A stretch of 64,000 nt of DNA from Saprospiraceae bacterium. GTDB lineage: Bacteria > Bacteroidota > Bacteroidia > Chitinophagales > Saprospiraceae. This document shows, in pieces, positions 27,546 through 36,726 of this stretch (position 1 is the stretch's first letter; each line of letters begins with the position of its first letter). The notes beneath the pieces are model-generated. The model made no database searches. It saw only the letters and a list, made by a program, of their open reading frames with translations, and was not told the DNA's origin. The position numbers and the translations under genes were made by a program. The stretch is taken from the NCBI GenBank assembly GCA_018057925.1, contig JAGPCT010000002.1, forward strand, positions 108,646-172,645, written 5' to 3'.

Positions 27546-29951
27546 TTAAAGGATGATTAATTGGTTTTTTGAAATCAATTGGTGCATATCATTCGTCAAA
27601 ACCGCCTGATATGCGCCTGGCATTAAATTATTGGGTAAATTAATTTTTGTAAATCCTTTATCAACAGATTGTTCATATTGAACTTTACCTGAATCGTCTA
27701 TCAAAGTAAGTTTATAATTTTGAATGGCATTTTGTGTAAAACTATTGATTTTTAAAGTGGTTTGACCTTTGGCTGGATTGGGAAAGAATTGACTTTCAGC
27801 AACTAAGATTTCCTTAGTATTCAGGATAGCAGGATCCAAGTTGCCGGTTGTATATTCACCTTGTAATACTTTTGATAATAGAAATGAGCCTTTTTTATCT
27901 ACAGCAGAGCCCATTTTTTTAGTACAATATGGATAAATAGTCCAATCTTCTATGCCATTAGGACGATAAAGTAGTTGGATACTATCTTCGGATACTTGCA
28001 ATAAATTGCCATCCCATGTTTGATTGTATTCTATTTTTCCGGTCATATCAATATTGTCGGGATCGGCAATTGTTAATTTCCAAAAATGCTTATCGTTTAC
28101 AACTATATTAGGATTTTGTGCAGCATCAGGGGCAGTATAGTGATTTTCCATATAAGCCCAAGTTGAATCTCTGTATTCTGAAACACTCATACTAAGGTTG
28201 GCATAGGAAAAAGGTATATTTCCTGTTTTGACAATCTTTTGTAATGAGTTGAACTGTGCCAGATTTAGTGTCTGAGGATAATTGATGAAGACTGCTTTAG
28301 GCTGAATGGTCAAATCCAATGGAATTGTAGTGACTTCTCCAGTGCATAAAACCCTTTGGTTGTGCAACTTATTATCTTGGTCAACGAAGGTTATTACAAC
28401 GGGCGCATCTTTACAAAACCCATTTGATTTTAAAAGTTTTTGTTTTATGGTTATTTCATGTGTATGCTGAGAAAAGTCCAATGCATGGAAATCGGAAATG
28501 ACAAAATCATAAAATCCAATATCAAATACCCAGCGATTGAAAAAGTCTGTCAAATCAACTCCTGCGGCTTCAGCCAAAGCATCTCTATATGAGTAGGCTG
28601 TCAGATTGGAGTATGCATACTGTTGTAAAACTTTTTGTTGGGCGCTTCGGAAAAGATCGTCCCCCAAATATCCTCTTAATGAATGCATGACCATGGCTCC
28701 CTTTTTATAGGTTGTACTGCCGTAGGTAATGTCTTTAGGCATTGGGGATAAGGGAAGATAACGACCATCATTGATATGAGCGTTATTGATGACGTCATAA
28801 CGATTATCATTAATAAGTCTTTCAAAATCAGCTCTTCCGTTCAAGTATTCTTCAAAAAGGTGAGATCCATATTCAGCATTGCCTTCTTTAATCCACATAT
28901 CAGCTTGGGTCCTCAATGTCAGTAAGTCTCCCCACCAAAGATGACACAATTCATGACTCATTAGACGCCTTGAATCAGCATTTCCTGAGTTTGAGCTAAC
29001 AGGATATGCAATACAGTTGGGATGTTCCATTGCACCTCTTGTTGTCATAACATAGCCGACACGCTCAAATGGGTATTTGCCATACCAAGACTCAAGTGCA
29101 TCAACAGCTGAACCTAAGGTCGCAAAAGAATTTATTACTTTGGTTTGATCCGCCGGTTTACTAATTAATTGTATCGGTATATCTCCATATATCGCATTGT
29201 GGGTATAATCAAACGAAACATAATTCGATGCAGCAATTGCCGACAAGTAGGTTGGGATAATCTGATCCATTTGAAATACTCTCATTTTTGATTGATCATC
29301 AAATGGATACTCTTCTATTAAACGTCCCACACTATATGATGTAATGTCATTATTGGTAATAACACGGTAGGTATAGGTACTTCTTTCTACAAAGTTGTCG
29401 AAACAGGGGAACCAGCTTCTTCCAAAATTGTGCGGATCATCAGTAAGTCCTATACCTAAGTTGTATGCTATACCATCTTCAAAGTAAAATCCACCAAATC
29501 CTGATGTCGATGTTATCGGTGTGCCTTGATAATAGACGGTAATGGCATAGTTTTTTCCCAATTCTAAGACCTTGGGAGATTTTACTTGTAGCAAAATTTT
29601 ATTGTATTCGTAAGTTGTTTGTTCGCCTTCAAATAAAATTGAGTCAACTTGCAATCTTAGTAAATCTAAAGGGATAAAATCCAGACCGGCTATCTTAGGC
29701 GTAAAAGTAATTACAGCTTTGCCTATGAGCAACCTACTGTCCATTTTTCGCAGGTCAATTGTAAGGTCATAATTTAAAATATCAAATGAATCAGACCTTT
29801 CAACAGAAGCAGACCATAAGTTGTCTTCGACTATTCTGTTTACATTTTTATTAGCTTGGACATGCCTCATGTGGCATCCATACATCTCCAATGGCTGAGA
29901 ATAACTAATTACAAATGAAAACAAGAAACATAGAGTTACAATTACTCTCAT
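27546..29951 (-). CDS. Secreted M1-family aminopeptidase with T9SS sorting domain
   Basis: This is an 801-residue protein. The signal peptide ends near SFVISYSQ. The M1 catalytic core has GAMEHPN at residues 307-312 and the zinc site His333-Glu334-Leu-Cys-His337 with Glu356 (HEXXH-18-E). A type A T9SS domain ends the protein (SQFFPNPAKGQTTLKIN, then LMPGAYQAVL). It probably degrades peptides at the cell surface. It is 18 bases downstream of the phosphohexomutase gene. Confidence 0.92.
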   Translation of the reverse strand: MRVIVTLCFLFSFVISYSQPLEMYGCHMRHVQANKNVNRIVEDNLWSASVERSDSFDILNYDLTIDLRKMDSRLLIGKAVITFTPKIAGLDFIPLDLLRLQVDSILFEGEQTTYEYNKILLQVKSPKVLELGKNYAITVYYQGTPITSTSGFGGFYFEDGIAYNLGIGLTDDPHNFGRSWFPCFDNFVERSTYTYRVITNNDITSYSVGRLIEEYPFDDQSKMRVFQMDQIIPTYLSAIAASNYVSFDYTHNAIYGDIPIQLISKPADQTKVINSFATLGSAVDALESWYGKYPFERVGYVMTTRGAMEHPNCIAYPVSSNSGNADSRRLMSHELCHLWWGDLLTLRTQADMWIKEGNAEYGSHLFEEYLNGRADFERLINDNRYDVINNAHINDGRYLPLSPMPKDITYGSTTYKKGAMVMHSLRGYLGDDLFRSAQQKVLQQYAYSNLTAYSYRDALAEAAGVDLTDFFNRWVFDIGFYDFVISDFHALDFSQHTHEITIKQKLLKSNGFCKDAPVVITFVDQDNKLHNQRVLCTGEVTTIPLDLTIQPKAVFINYPQTLNLAQFNSLQKIVKTGNIPFSYANLSMSVSEYRDSTWAYMENHYTAPDAAQNPNIVVNDKHFWKLTIADPDNIDMTGKIEYNQTWDGNLLQVSEDSIQLLYRPNGIEDWTIYPYCTKKMGSAVDKKGSFLLSKVLQGEYTTGNLDPAILNTKEILVAESQFFPNPAKGQTTLKINSFTQNAIQNYKLTLIDDSGKVQYEQSVDKGFTKINLPNNLMPGAYQAVLTNDMHQLISKNQLIIL

Positions 29952-29969
29952 AACTTTTAATTTAATTGA

Positions 29970-31364
29970 TTAAAGGATTGTTGCTTTGACAGCATCTAAT
30001 ATTGTGCGCGTATCAGTCGCATCCTTACCTTGAGCATAAACTCGTAATACGGGCTCTGTACCGCTTGGTCGAATCATTACCCATCTTTCATTGCCAAAAA
30101 TAAATTTATAACCATCTAAGTCTTCAGTTGCAATAATAACATCCTTTCCAAAGGAAGTGTATTTGCCGACCTTGCATGAATGGATAACATCTTGTTTGAT
30201 TTCTTCTGTAATATGGAGATCATCTCTATCAAACCAAAATGCGCCAACTTCATCATACAATTCTTGAATCAATTCTTCCAATGACTTATTGGTCGAAGCC
30301 ATAAACTCTAAAATCATTAATCCTATCCAGATTCCGTCTCTTTCAGGAATATGTCCTTTGACAGCGAGTCCGCCACTTTCTTCACCACCAACGAGAACAT
30401 CCCGTGTAGTCATAATTTCTGCAATATATTTAAATCCGATTTTCGTAATTTCGTAAGGCAACCCATATTTAATAGCCAATTCACGCATTTTATCCGTTAC
30501 TGAGAAAGTCACGACAACCTCACCGGTAAGTTTTTTGTATTTATATTGATACAAAAGTAAAAGAAGCAGGATGTGATGCGAATCAACAAATTTTCCATTT
30601 CCATCATACATACCTATTCTATCAGCATCACCATCGTTGGCAATACCCAATGCAATAGAGTCATCTGATTGAATCAATTTTGCTAATTCTTGCAGGTTTT
30701 TACCGATCGGTTCCGGAGCTTGACCCATAAATGAAGGGTTGTATTCACAATGAAGTGGCAGCACATCAGGTAAAAGCCTGAGCATCGCTCTTTGACCAGC
30801 CCCATACATGGCATCATAAGCGATCTTCAATCCACTTTTTCTAATTAAATTAAGGTCAAAGCATGCTTCAGCGTGACTGACGTACATATCCTCTAAAGGA
30901 ACAGACGAAGCGAGTCCCTGATTGACGTAAGTTTCAAAGGATGGGGTAGGAGTGTCCCAACTTTCCGGTATTAAGTTTTCTACTTCAGTGATTTCAGCTG
31001 GAGAAGAAGGTCCGCCAAAATGTGATTTAAGCTTATATCCATTGTAGGAGGGAGGGTTGTGACTTGCTGTTATAACAATACCTAAATCTGCCTTAAGTTT
31101 GATGACTCCCAATGAAACCATTGGAGTGGAGACAAAATCCAAGGCGTATAAAACCTTTATTCCATGAAAACAAAATATTTCAGTTATTGCTTTTAGAAAC
31201 ATTTCTCCTCCAAATCGACAATCATGGCCTACAACAACCGTTGAATATCCTTTAGAATTCATCCATTTGGCCGTACCAGCTGCAACTCGTCTAACGTTAT
31301 AAATTGTATATGTATCAGCGATGATAGCTCTCCACCCATCTGTACCAAACTTAATATTTACCAT
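29970..31364 (-). CDS. Phosphoglucomutase/phosphomannomutase family protein
   Basis: This is a 464-residue alpha-D-phosphohexomutase. The catalytic serine loop TASHNPPSYNG places the phosphoserine at Ser101. The metal loop is ANDGDADRIG. The sugar loop is GGEESGGLAVKGH. The phosphate loop is RPSGTEPVLRVYAQG. It interconverts hexose 1- and 6-phosphates for glycan synthesis; the sequence does not decide between glucose and mannose. It is the first gene of a transcript continuing into the M1 peptidase gene. Confidence 0.93.
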   Translation of the reverse strand: MVNIKFGTDGWRAIIADTYTIYNVRRVAAGTAKWMNSKGYSTVVVGHDCRFGGEMFLKAITEIFCFHGIKVLYALDFVSTPMVSLGVIKLKADLGIVITASHNPPSYNGYKLKSHFGGPSSPAEITEVENLIPESWDTPTPSFETYVNQGLASSVPLEDMYVSHAEACFDLNLIRKSGLKIAYDAMYGAGQRAMLRLLPDVLPLHCEYNPSFMGQAPEPIGKNLQELAKLIQSDDSIALGIANDGDADRIGMYDGNGKFVDSHHILLLLLLYQYKYKKLTGEVVVTFSVTDKMRELAIKYGLPYEITKIGFKYIAEIMTTRDVLVGGEESGGLAVKGHIPERDGIWIGLMILEFMASTNKSLEELIQELYDEVGAFWFDRDDLHITEEIKQDVIHSCKVGKYTSFGKDVIIATEDLDGYKFIFGNERWVMIRPSGTEPVLRVYAQGKDATDTRTILDAVKATIL

Positions 31365-31562
31365 TTTATTACTTTTTTGCCACTAATATAATAAAATGAT
31401 TTTTAGCCAAAGGACATTAGAAGTTCTTTTATAAAAGAAGATTCATAATTTTTTAAAAAATTACATTTAATAAGATGAATTGTAAAAGTTGATTTTGATA
31501 AAGAAATCCTTGTTATTGGTTGATATTGAGTCAATTGGAAATAAACTTAGATAAATTATAGC

Positions 31563-31592
31563 ATAAAAAAAGCCTCGCATAAATACGAGGCT
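31563..31592 (-). terminator. Intrinsic terminator of the NlpC/P60 gene
   Basis: On the minus strand the 7-bp stem AGCCTCG / CGAGGCT is followed by seven T. It lies 26 bases after the stop codon at 31618. Confidence 0.85.
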
Positions 31593-31617
31593 TCAATATG
31601 AAACATTTATATTTATC

Positions 31618-32148
31618 TTAAAGAACTCTTTTGATACAATATAATCTACTAGACCAATAAGCTGACGAATAAATAGCATCAATCGTAACACCTTTACTAT
31701 TGCTACTATGAATCATTTTTAAGTCTTTATTGAAATTAGAATAGACAATACCGACATGGTGAACTCTACCTTTTGCAGCAAAGAAAATTAAATCACCAGG
31801 TTTTGCATCTTCGGGTTTAATTGATTCACCTTTCATTGATAATGTTCTTGAACTATGATCAAGCGTCATACCATATTCGGAATATACAAATCTTACAAAT
31901 CCTGAACAATCAAATCCACCGGGATGTGTTCCTCCTGAACGATAAGGCGTACCAATGTATTTGGTAGCGTAATCAATGATATTTGCACGCATTTTTACTT
32001 TACCGGATAGGTTGAACATCATGTTGATTGTGTTCAGTAAAAATGGTGGAATTGAAGTAGGTTGTGAAAGAGTCCGGGCTTCTGTTATGCCAGGAGTTAA
32101 TGCCAATATAGAAAATACAACTATTGACTTGAGCAGGATAGACTTCAT
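31618..32148 (-). CDS. NlpC/P60 (C40) peptidoglycan hydrolase
   Basis: This is a 176-residue secreted cysteine peptidase. The signal peptide ends near GITEA. The NlpC/P60 domain has Cys81 (GGFDCSGFV), His131 (RVHHVGIV) and His147 (IHSSNSKG). It likely cleaves D-Glu-diaminopimelate bonds in peptidoglycan stems. It is monocistronic with its own terminator. Upstream is a gap of about 1.2 kb full of repeats. Confidence 0.9.
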   Translation of the reverse strand: MKSILLKSIVVFSILALTPGITEARTLSQPTSIPPFLLNTINMMFNLSGKVKMRANIIDYATKYIGTPYRSGGTHPGGFDCSGFVRFVYSEYGMTLDHSSRTLSMKGESIKPEDAKPGDLIFFAAKGRVHHVGIVYSNFNKDLKMIHSSNSKGVTIDAIYSSAYWSSRLYCIKRVL

Positions 32149-32465
32149 CTATTCGCAGTCTTTAGGTTTAGTAATACGGTTTCTTCTCGACTTACTTTAA
32201 GTCATGGATTCGTTGAAATGATAATAATTTAATTATTGATTGATAGAATAACATTCTGTCAAATAGGGAATAATTGATGGTCAAAGATAAAGAAAGTCAC
32301 AATATTTTATTGATAAATTAATGTTTTTCATATATTTTATTTGTGAATTAATATTTTTAATGATAATATTTTGACTGGAAAGCATTGATATGACTATCAC
32401 ATGATAAAATAAATTAATATATAAAATAAATATTTAATAATTTGTTAATCAGTTTTAACTTAATT

Positions 32466-32751
32466 TTAACCCAAATTCCGCATTAGCAATTGAGGAATCG
32501 ATTTACGACTCGTAATCAATGGGTTCTGTAAACCATTGAAACGATTCGTACATCGGGATTAGCCTCATAATCAGCACTATACGGTTTTTCAAAACTTTTA
32601 CTGCTGAATTACTTCTAACTTTGTTACAATAAGTTGAATATCAGTATTATGGAAATTGATTATTTCCTAACTATTTTGAATGCACCAGGCTAAAAGTTTG
32701 CTTCATATTTCTTAAAGACAATATTTTGCCTTTAATATGAATTCGGGTTAA
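32466..32751 (+). repeat. Composite cloverleaf repeat, copy D (core plus right arm)
   Basis: The element is 286 bp between TTAACCC and GGGTTAA ends. The core (32466-32610) keeps P3 and P4. Directly after GCTGAATT an extra arm of 141 bp follows, ending GCCTTTAATATGAATTCGGG. The arm is homologous to the reverse complement of 39509-39650 in copy E. The P3 loop reads TTCTGTAA instead of TTACAGAA, that is, inverted. The element lies in the long gap 32149-33324, which holds no gene I can support. Confidence 0.75.
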
Positions 32752-32869
32752 CGTATAGACTAAAGAATTTAGCCTCTTACATTTATTGCAATTATTCAGC
32801 TATATTGTTTGTAAAAATTTTTCATACCTTTTGGACGAGCTGAATCCAACCCTATTTTTTATCAATATA

Positions 32870-33069
32870 AACCCAAAGGGTTGTCATTATTATAGAATAG
32901 ATTCAATAGCAGAAAAAGGAACCCAGAATGGGTGAAATGATTATTCCATCTATTTGTTCCAGTTTTTTTGAGCAGATACATTTTTTCTTGGATTGTAATA
33001 ATGTCATCCCTTCGGGATTTTGAAAATATTATTCTCCGTTTTCTATAAAAATATCATCCCTTCGGGATT
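32870..33069 (+). repeat. Array of short stem-loops with covarying arms
   Basis: Four 13-base hairpins occur in a row: AACCC-AAA-GGGTT (32870), ACCCA-GAA-TGGGT (about 32921), and ATCCC-TTC-GGGAT twice (33005, 33057). Spacing is about 51, 84 and 52 bases. The first three are followed within about 20 bases by an ATTATT-type tract. The stems differ in sequence but keep pairing. Confidence 0.55.
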
Positions 33070-33270
33070 ATGCTGTCCAGAATGTTTATCATTGTTCAAG
33101 GAGCTACATAATTCACAGATTCGACGCTGTCTGAGGGAATCGTTTCCATTTATTATATTGGTATTAGAGGGGGAAGATAATAAAGTGTTAAATAAATATG
33201 TTATATATACAGTCATATAAACCAATGCAATTGGACTATTATGAATATCCAATCGAGATCAAATATGAAT

Positions 33271-33308
33271 AAAAAAAAGAGGCTATCTATCAGACAGCCT
33301 CTTTTTTT
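33271..33308 (-). terminator. Terminator downstream of gldN
   Basis: A GAGGCT / AGCCTC stem is flanked by A8 on one side and T7 on the other, so it can end transcription on either strand. It lies 17 bases past the gldN stop. Confidence 0.85.
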
Positions 33309-33324
33309 CTATGATTCAAATCAA

Positions 33325-34380
33325 TTAATACGACCAAACGTCATGTTCAAAATTAAAGATTTCTTCTTTAATCTTGTTTGATTCTAAGAGCATATCGACT
33401 CCATTATTTCTCAAATCTTCATAATCAACTAAGCGGTTATCGTTTACATTAGAACGTTTAGTGATATAACTAGAGAAATGCCTGTTTTCGAACATATCAT
33501 CCCAAGAAATTGGGCTTGCTACGTTTTGTTCATTAAATACTTGAAATTGTGACAAGTACTTCCTGCAATCAGGATAATAGATCCAAAATAGTGGCATAGG
33601 AGGCAACTCTATTCCGGAAGTTGGATCTACCTTTACATACATTGGAGCTATACCTAATATTCTAACTTTCATTTGAGAAGCTTCTGAGTCAAAAAACCAA
33701 ACTTCCTTAATTCTGTACTGGTTGATACTTTGTACATCTAAGTCATTTTTAGTTATTTGAGAGATATACTGTTGTGTTTCAGGGTCATAAACTTCAGTAG
33801 TGTCAATTTTAGATATTTGTTTATTAATATCTTCTGTTGATGTTCTATACTGGAAAGTTTCTGTTGAATAACATCTAATATCTCCACTTTCTATACCATT
33901 TTTTAGGATGGTAAATAACTCATGATCAGGATATTTAAAAGGTAAATTCATTTTTTCACGGCAATCAATTACCCTCCAAATTCTTCTCTCCCAGAATACA
34001 TCTCTTTCATGTACCGGTTCATAAGCTAAAACAATTTTTTGTTTAACTAATTCTCTTTTTACAAAGTCGTCAAGGGGCGCATCAGCATCCGGTTTACGGA
34101 CAGTGTCTTTAGCAGCAACAATGACTGGAGCCGTTGGTCCGGTACTTTTGGGCCCGGTACTCTTAGCAGCAGAATTAGTTTTACCTTTAACTGTTTTTTT
34201 GTTAGATTCAGGTACATAATCATCCGGTACATAAGTATCGGGGACGTAATCATCCGGTACGTATTCTGAATCTTTCTTTTTTGTTGTTTTTTTGGTTTTA
34301 GATTTTTGTGCATCCACATTATTGGTATAAACCAAACTGAATGCCATCACTAAAAGAAACAAACTGAAATATGATTTCAT
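33325..34380 (-). CDS. gldN: T9SS/gliding motility protein GldN (PorN)
   Basis: This is a 351-residue periplasmic protein of the T9SS ring complex, with a signal peptide ending near NNVDAQ. A low-complexity Lys-rich and YVPDD-repeat segment lies at residues 25-60. The GldN core contains VFWERRIWRVIDCREKMNLPF, ESGDIRCYSTETF, RIKEVWFFDSEASQMKVRILGIAP and MPLFWIYYPDCRKYLS. GldN/PorN pairs with GldK/PorK in the outer-membrane-associated ring. It is the last gene of the cluster, 26 bases after gldM, and a strong terminator follows. Confidence 0.95.
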   Translation of the reverse strand: MKSYFSLFLLVMAFSLVYTNNVDAQKSKTKKTTKKKDSEYVPDDYVPDTYVPDDYVPESNKKTVKGKTNSAAKSTGPKSTGPTAPVIVAAKDTVRKPDADAPLDDFVKRELVKQKIVLAYEPVHERDVFWERRIWRVIDCREKMNLPFKYPDHELFTILKNGIESGDIRCYSTETFQYRTSTEDINKQISKIDTTEVYDPETQQYISQITKNDLDVQSINQYRIKEVWFFDSEASQMKVRILGIAPMYVKVDPTSGIELPPMPLFWIYYPDCRKYLSQFQVFNEQNVASPISWDDMFENRHFSSYITKRSNVNDNRLVDYEDLRNNGVDMLLESNKIKEEIFNFEHDVWSY

Positions 34381-34406
34381 AATAATTATGAGATTTTTTT
34401 AAATAA

Positions 34407-35954
34407 CTATCTTATATTAAAAGATAATGAGTTGATATTTCTTCCTGCGTTATCACCAGGGCATTTTGCTTTGATGTTATCGAAGATATACATATCTCCC
34501 GGTTTAGCTCTGGATATCAATTCTCTGGCTTGACCTCCAAATGTTCCACCTGGATTTGTTGCAATTATAGGGTCTTGTCTTCTTGCCACATAGGTTAAGA
34601 CAAATCCTTGGATAACACATCTTGCATCGAATTCAAAACCTTCTAATCTTGGATCGATTCCACGTTGAGCGGAAAATTCACCGTTTCCAACTGCACCACC
34701 TAATTTATTAGCGATATATGCTACCGGACTTGGAATTCTCTTGATACGGAAAGGGAATGTTGATGCCGTGAGACCTCCACCAGATAGCGTAACATTACAT
34801 ACTGCTCCTGGATTTGAGACAGTAATGTCATATTGTCCTCTGCCTGTATTACGAGCTGTACCGTTTGTTACAGAAACTTTTAAGTCATTGGAAGATACTC
34901 CTGCTGCGGCTACTGAGATAGGGTTGTCCACACCTACATAAAATACGTTCATTTTATCAGCAGAAACTGTTGCAGATCTTTGACCTACTTCATATTCAAA
35001 GTCACCTGAATAGGTTTCAACTTTCTTTGTTACCGGGTTGGTCAATGATATTTTAGCATTGTATTTTTTGATACCTGGAGCATTTGCAGCAGCAGTATAT
35101 TTAGCTACCCCATCTATGTTTGGAACAGATGCTCCATTAACAGTTACAGACATACCTTTGATGTTAGAAGAAGATGAAGACAAGAATATATCTGTTTCAA
35201 ATTTTTCACCCAATACAACGTAAGATTTTTTGGAAGCAGAGACAACCTGAAACTTATCGAAGACGACGTCTGTAGTTGCACCAATTTTATTCATTAAATA
35301 GTTTAACACAGTAGCTTCAGAAGCTTTCGCATCATTCTTCAATTTGTTTAAAATTGGTAATGCAGCGCCCAAAGGCATGTGGCTGAAGTTATAAGCAGCC
35401 CAACTTTTGTGTGTTCTACTTTGCTTCCACGCCGGATCAATATCTAATGCCAATTTTGGCACATTAACTGCTTTGTCAGTTTCATCAAATAATGCAGACA
35501 ATTTGTCTTTCAATACAGCCAGTTTCTTTTCAATTTCATCTCCTTTGCCGCCATCGACGAGTAAACGAGTTGTTACATCTTTATCTTTGTAACCTTTCAT
35601 TCTCAAGTCGTTAGGGTCATTAGAGTGCTCATCGGGAACCATACCTCCGGTTTCATCAATCATCGATTTAATGATACCGTCGATAAAGTTAGTATATTCA
35701 TCTGTTGCATCTTTAGCAGGTCCGGTTCTTTCAGCATATTTCGCAAATTCTGCTTTCTTTTTAGAGAATTCAGCAATTTGTTGAGGTAATTGGCTGTTAG
35801 ATTTGTCCAATGCATCATTAGACTTTACCAATCCGGCATTTACAACTTTGAATGCGTTAAATATTTCAGCCGAGACGTTTAGAGCAAGTAACGCTGTCAG
35901 AATGATGTACATTACGTTAATCATCAACTGCCTCGGTTCCTTAGGTATAGACAT
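34407..35954 (-). CDS. gldM: T9SS/gliding motility protein GldM (PorM)
   Basis: This is a 515-residue protein. One N-terminal membrane helix (LMINVMYIILTALLALNVSAEI) matches the highly conserved GldM start MSIPKEPRQLMINVMY. The rest is a long periplasmic rod of Ig-like domains. With GldL it forms the proton-driven rotary motor that energises T9SS export and gliding. The length is close to other GldM proteins. It is 58 bases after gldL. Confidence 0.96.
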   Translation of the reverse strand: MSIPKEPRQLMINVMYIILTALLALNVSAEIFNAFKVVNAGLVKSNDALDKSNSQLPQQIAEFSKKKAEFAKYAERTGPAKDATDEYTNFIDGIIKSMIDETGGMVPDEHSNDPNDLRMKGYKDKDVTTRLLVDGGKGDEIEKKLAVLKDKLSALFDETDKAVNVPKLALDIDPAWKQSRTHKSWAAYNFSHMPLGAALPILNKLKNDAKASEATVLNYLMNKIGATTDVVFDKFQVVSASKKSYVVLGEKFETDIFLSSSSSNIKGMSVTVNGASVPNIDGVAKYTAAANAPGIKKYNAKISLTNPVTKKVETYSGDFEYEVGQRSATVSADKMNVFYVGVDNPISVAAAGVSSNDLKVSVTNGTARNTGRGQYDITVSNPGAVCNVTLSGGGLTASTFPFRIKRIPSPVAYIANKLGGAVGNGEFSAQRGIDPRLEGFEFDARCVIQGFVLTYVARRQDPIIATNPGGTFGGQARELISRAKPGDMYIFDNIKAKCPGDNAGRNINSLSFNIR

Positions 35955-36012
35955 TTTTTACTTTTTTAATGATAATTTATAAATACTTGAATTAAATTGT
36001 GAAAATTATCAC

Positions 36013-36609
36013 TTAAGCTTTATTGCCACCTGTCATAGCAGAAAGAACGTTACCGTAAACTGCGTTCAATGATGTCAGATTTTTATTTAAAACAGTCATT
36101 TGATCTTTATAATGCTTGATATCTTCTACAGAATCAGCCATTGCTGTAATAGCTTTATTCATATTATCATAGAAATTACCCATGCTTTTAATTTGATCTT
36201 GAGTTTTTGAGAAATCCACTTCTTGCAAAGCTTTAAGTGAACTCATGCTTTTTGACATAACTTGCAGTTCTGCTAACATACCACCCAATTGTTTTTCTAC
36301 AACATCACCATTTAATGGTTTAACTTGATTGCCGCCACTAATAACCGGACCATCAGTCAATGCTTGAACATTGGCATTATAATCACCTAAACCCGGATAT
36401 AGTTTATCCCAATAGTAATCTTTTTCTGGTGGCAATATAGCCAAAAAGAAGAAGATAAATGCTTCAGTTAAAAGTCCGACTGTAAGCATAGGTCCACCCC
36501 AGTCATAACTTTGAATTTTACCTAAGGCACCAATCATTACTACCGATGCACCTATACCAATGATGAAGTTTTTAAAAGTCTTGAACTTATTTGAATGAAC
36601 AAATGACAT
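36013..36609 (-). CDS. gldL: T9SS/gliding motility protein GldL (PorL)
   Basis: This is a 198-residue inner-membrane motor stator. Two N-terminal helices (NFIIGIGASVVMIGALGKIQ and LTVGLLTEAFIFFFLAILP) carry the conserved Glu in the second helix. A cytoplasmic coiled-coil tail follows. The DYYWDKLYPGLGDYN segment is typical. It partners GldM. It lies 117 bases after gldK. Confidence 0.95.
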   Translation of the reverse strand: MSFVHSNKFKTFKNFIIGIGASVVMIGALGKIQSYDWGGPMLTVGLLTEAFIFFFLAILPPEKDYYWDKLYPGLGDYNANVQALTDGPVISGGNQVKPLNGDVVEKQLGGMLAELQVMSKSMSSLKALQEVDFSKTQDQIKSMGNFYDNMNKAITAMADSVEDIKHYKDQMTVLNKNLTSLNAVYGNVLSAMTGGNKA

Positions 36610-36726
36610 AAATCTTGAATTTAAATTAGTTTAATAAATTTATTAATGAATTTTGACAATATATCGTTATAAACCTGACAGATGTAGGTTATTATTTCTA
36701 TTTACGATTTTGATTTTAATACTAAG

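Noticed and set aside
33043..33252. 69-codon open frame in the hairpin array gap
   Set aside because: It follows the repeat hairpins and shows no family or signal features.
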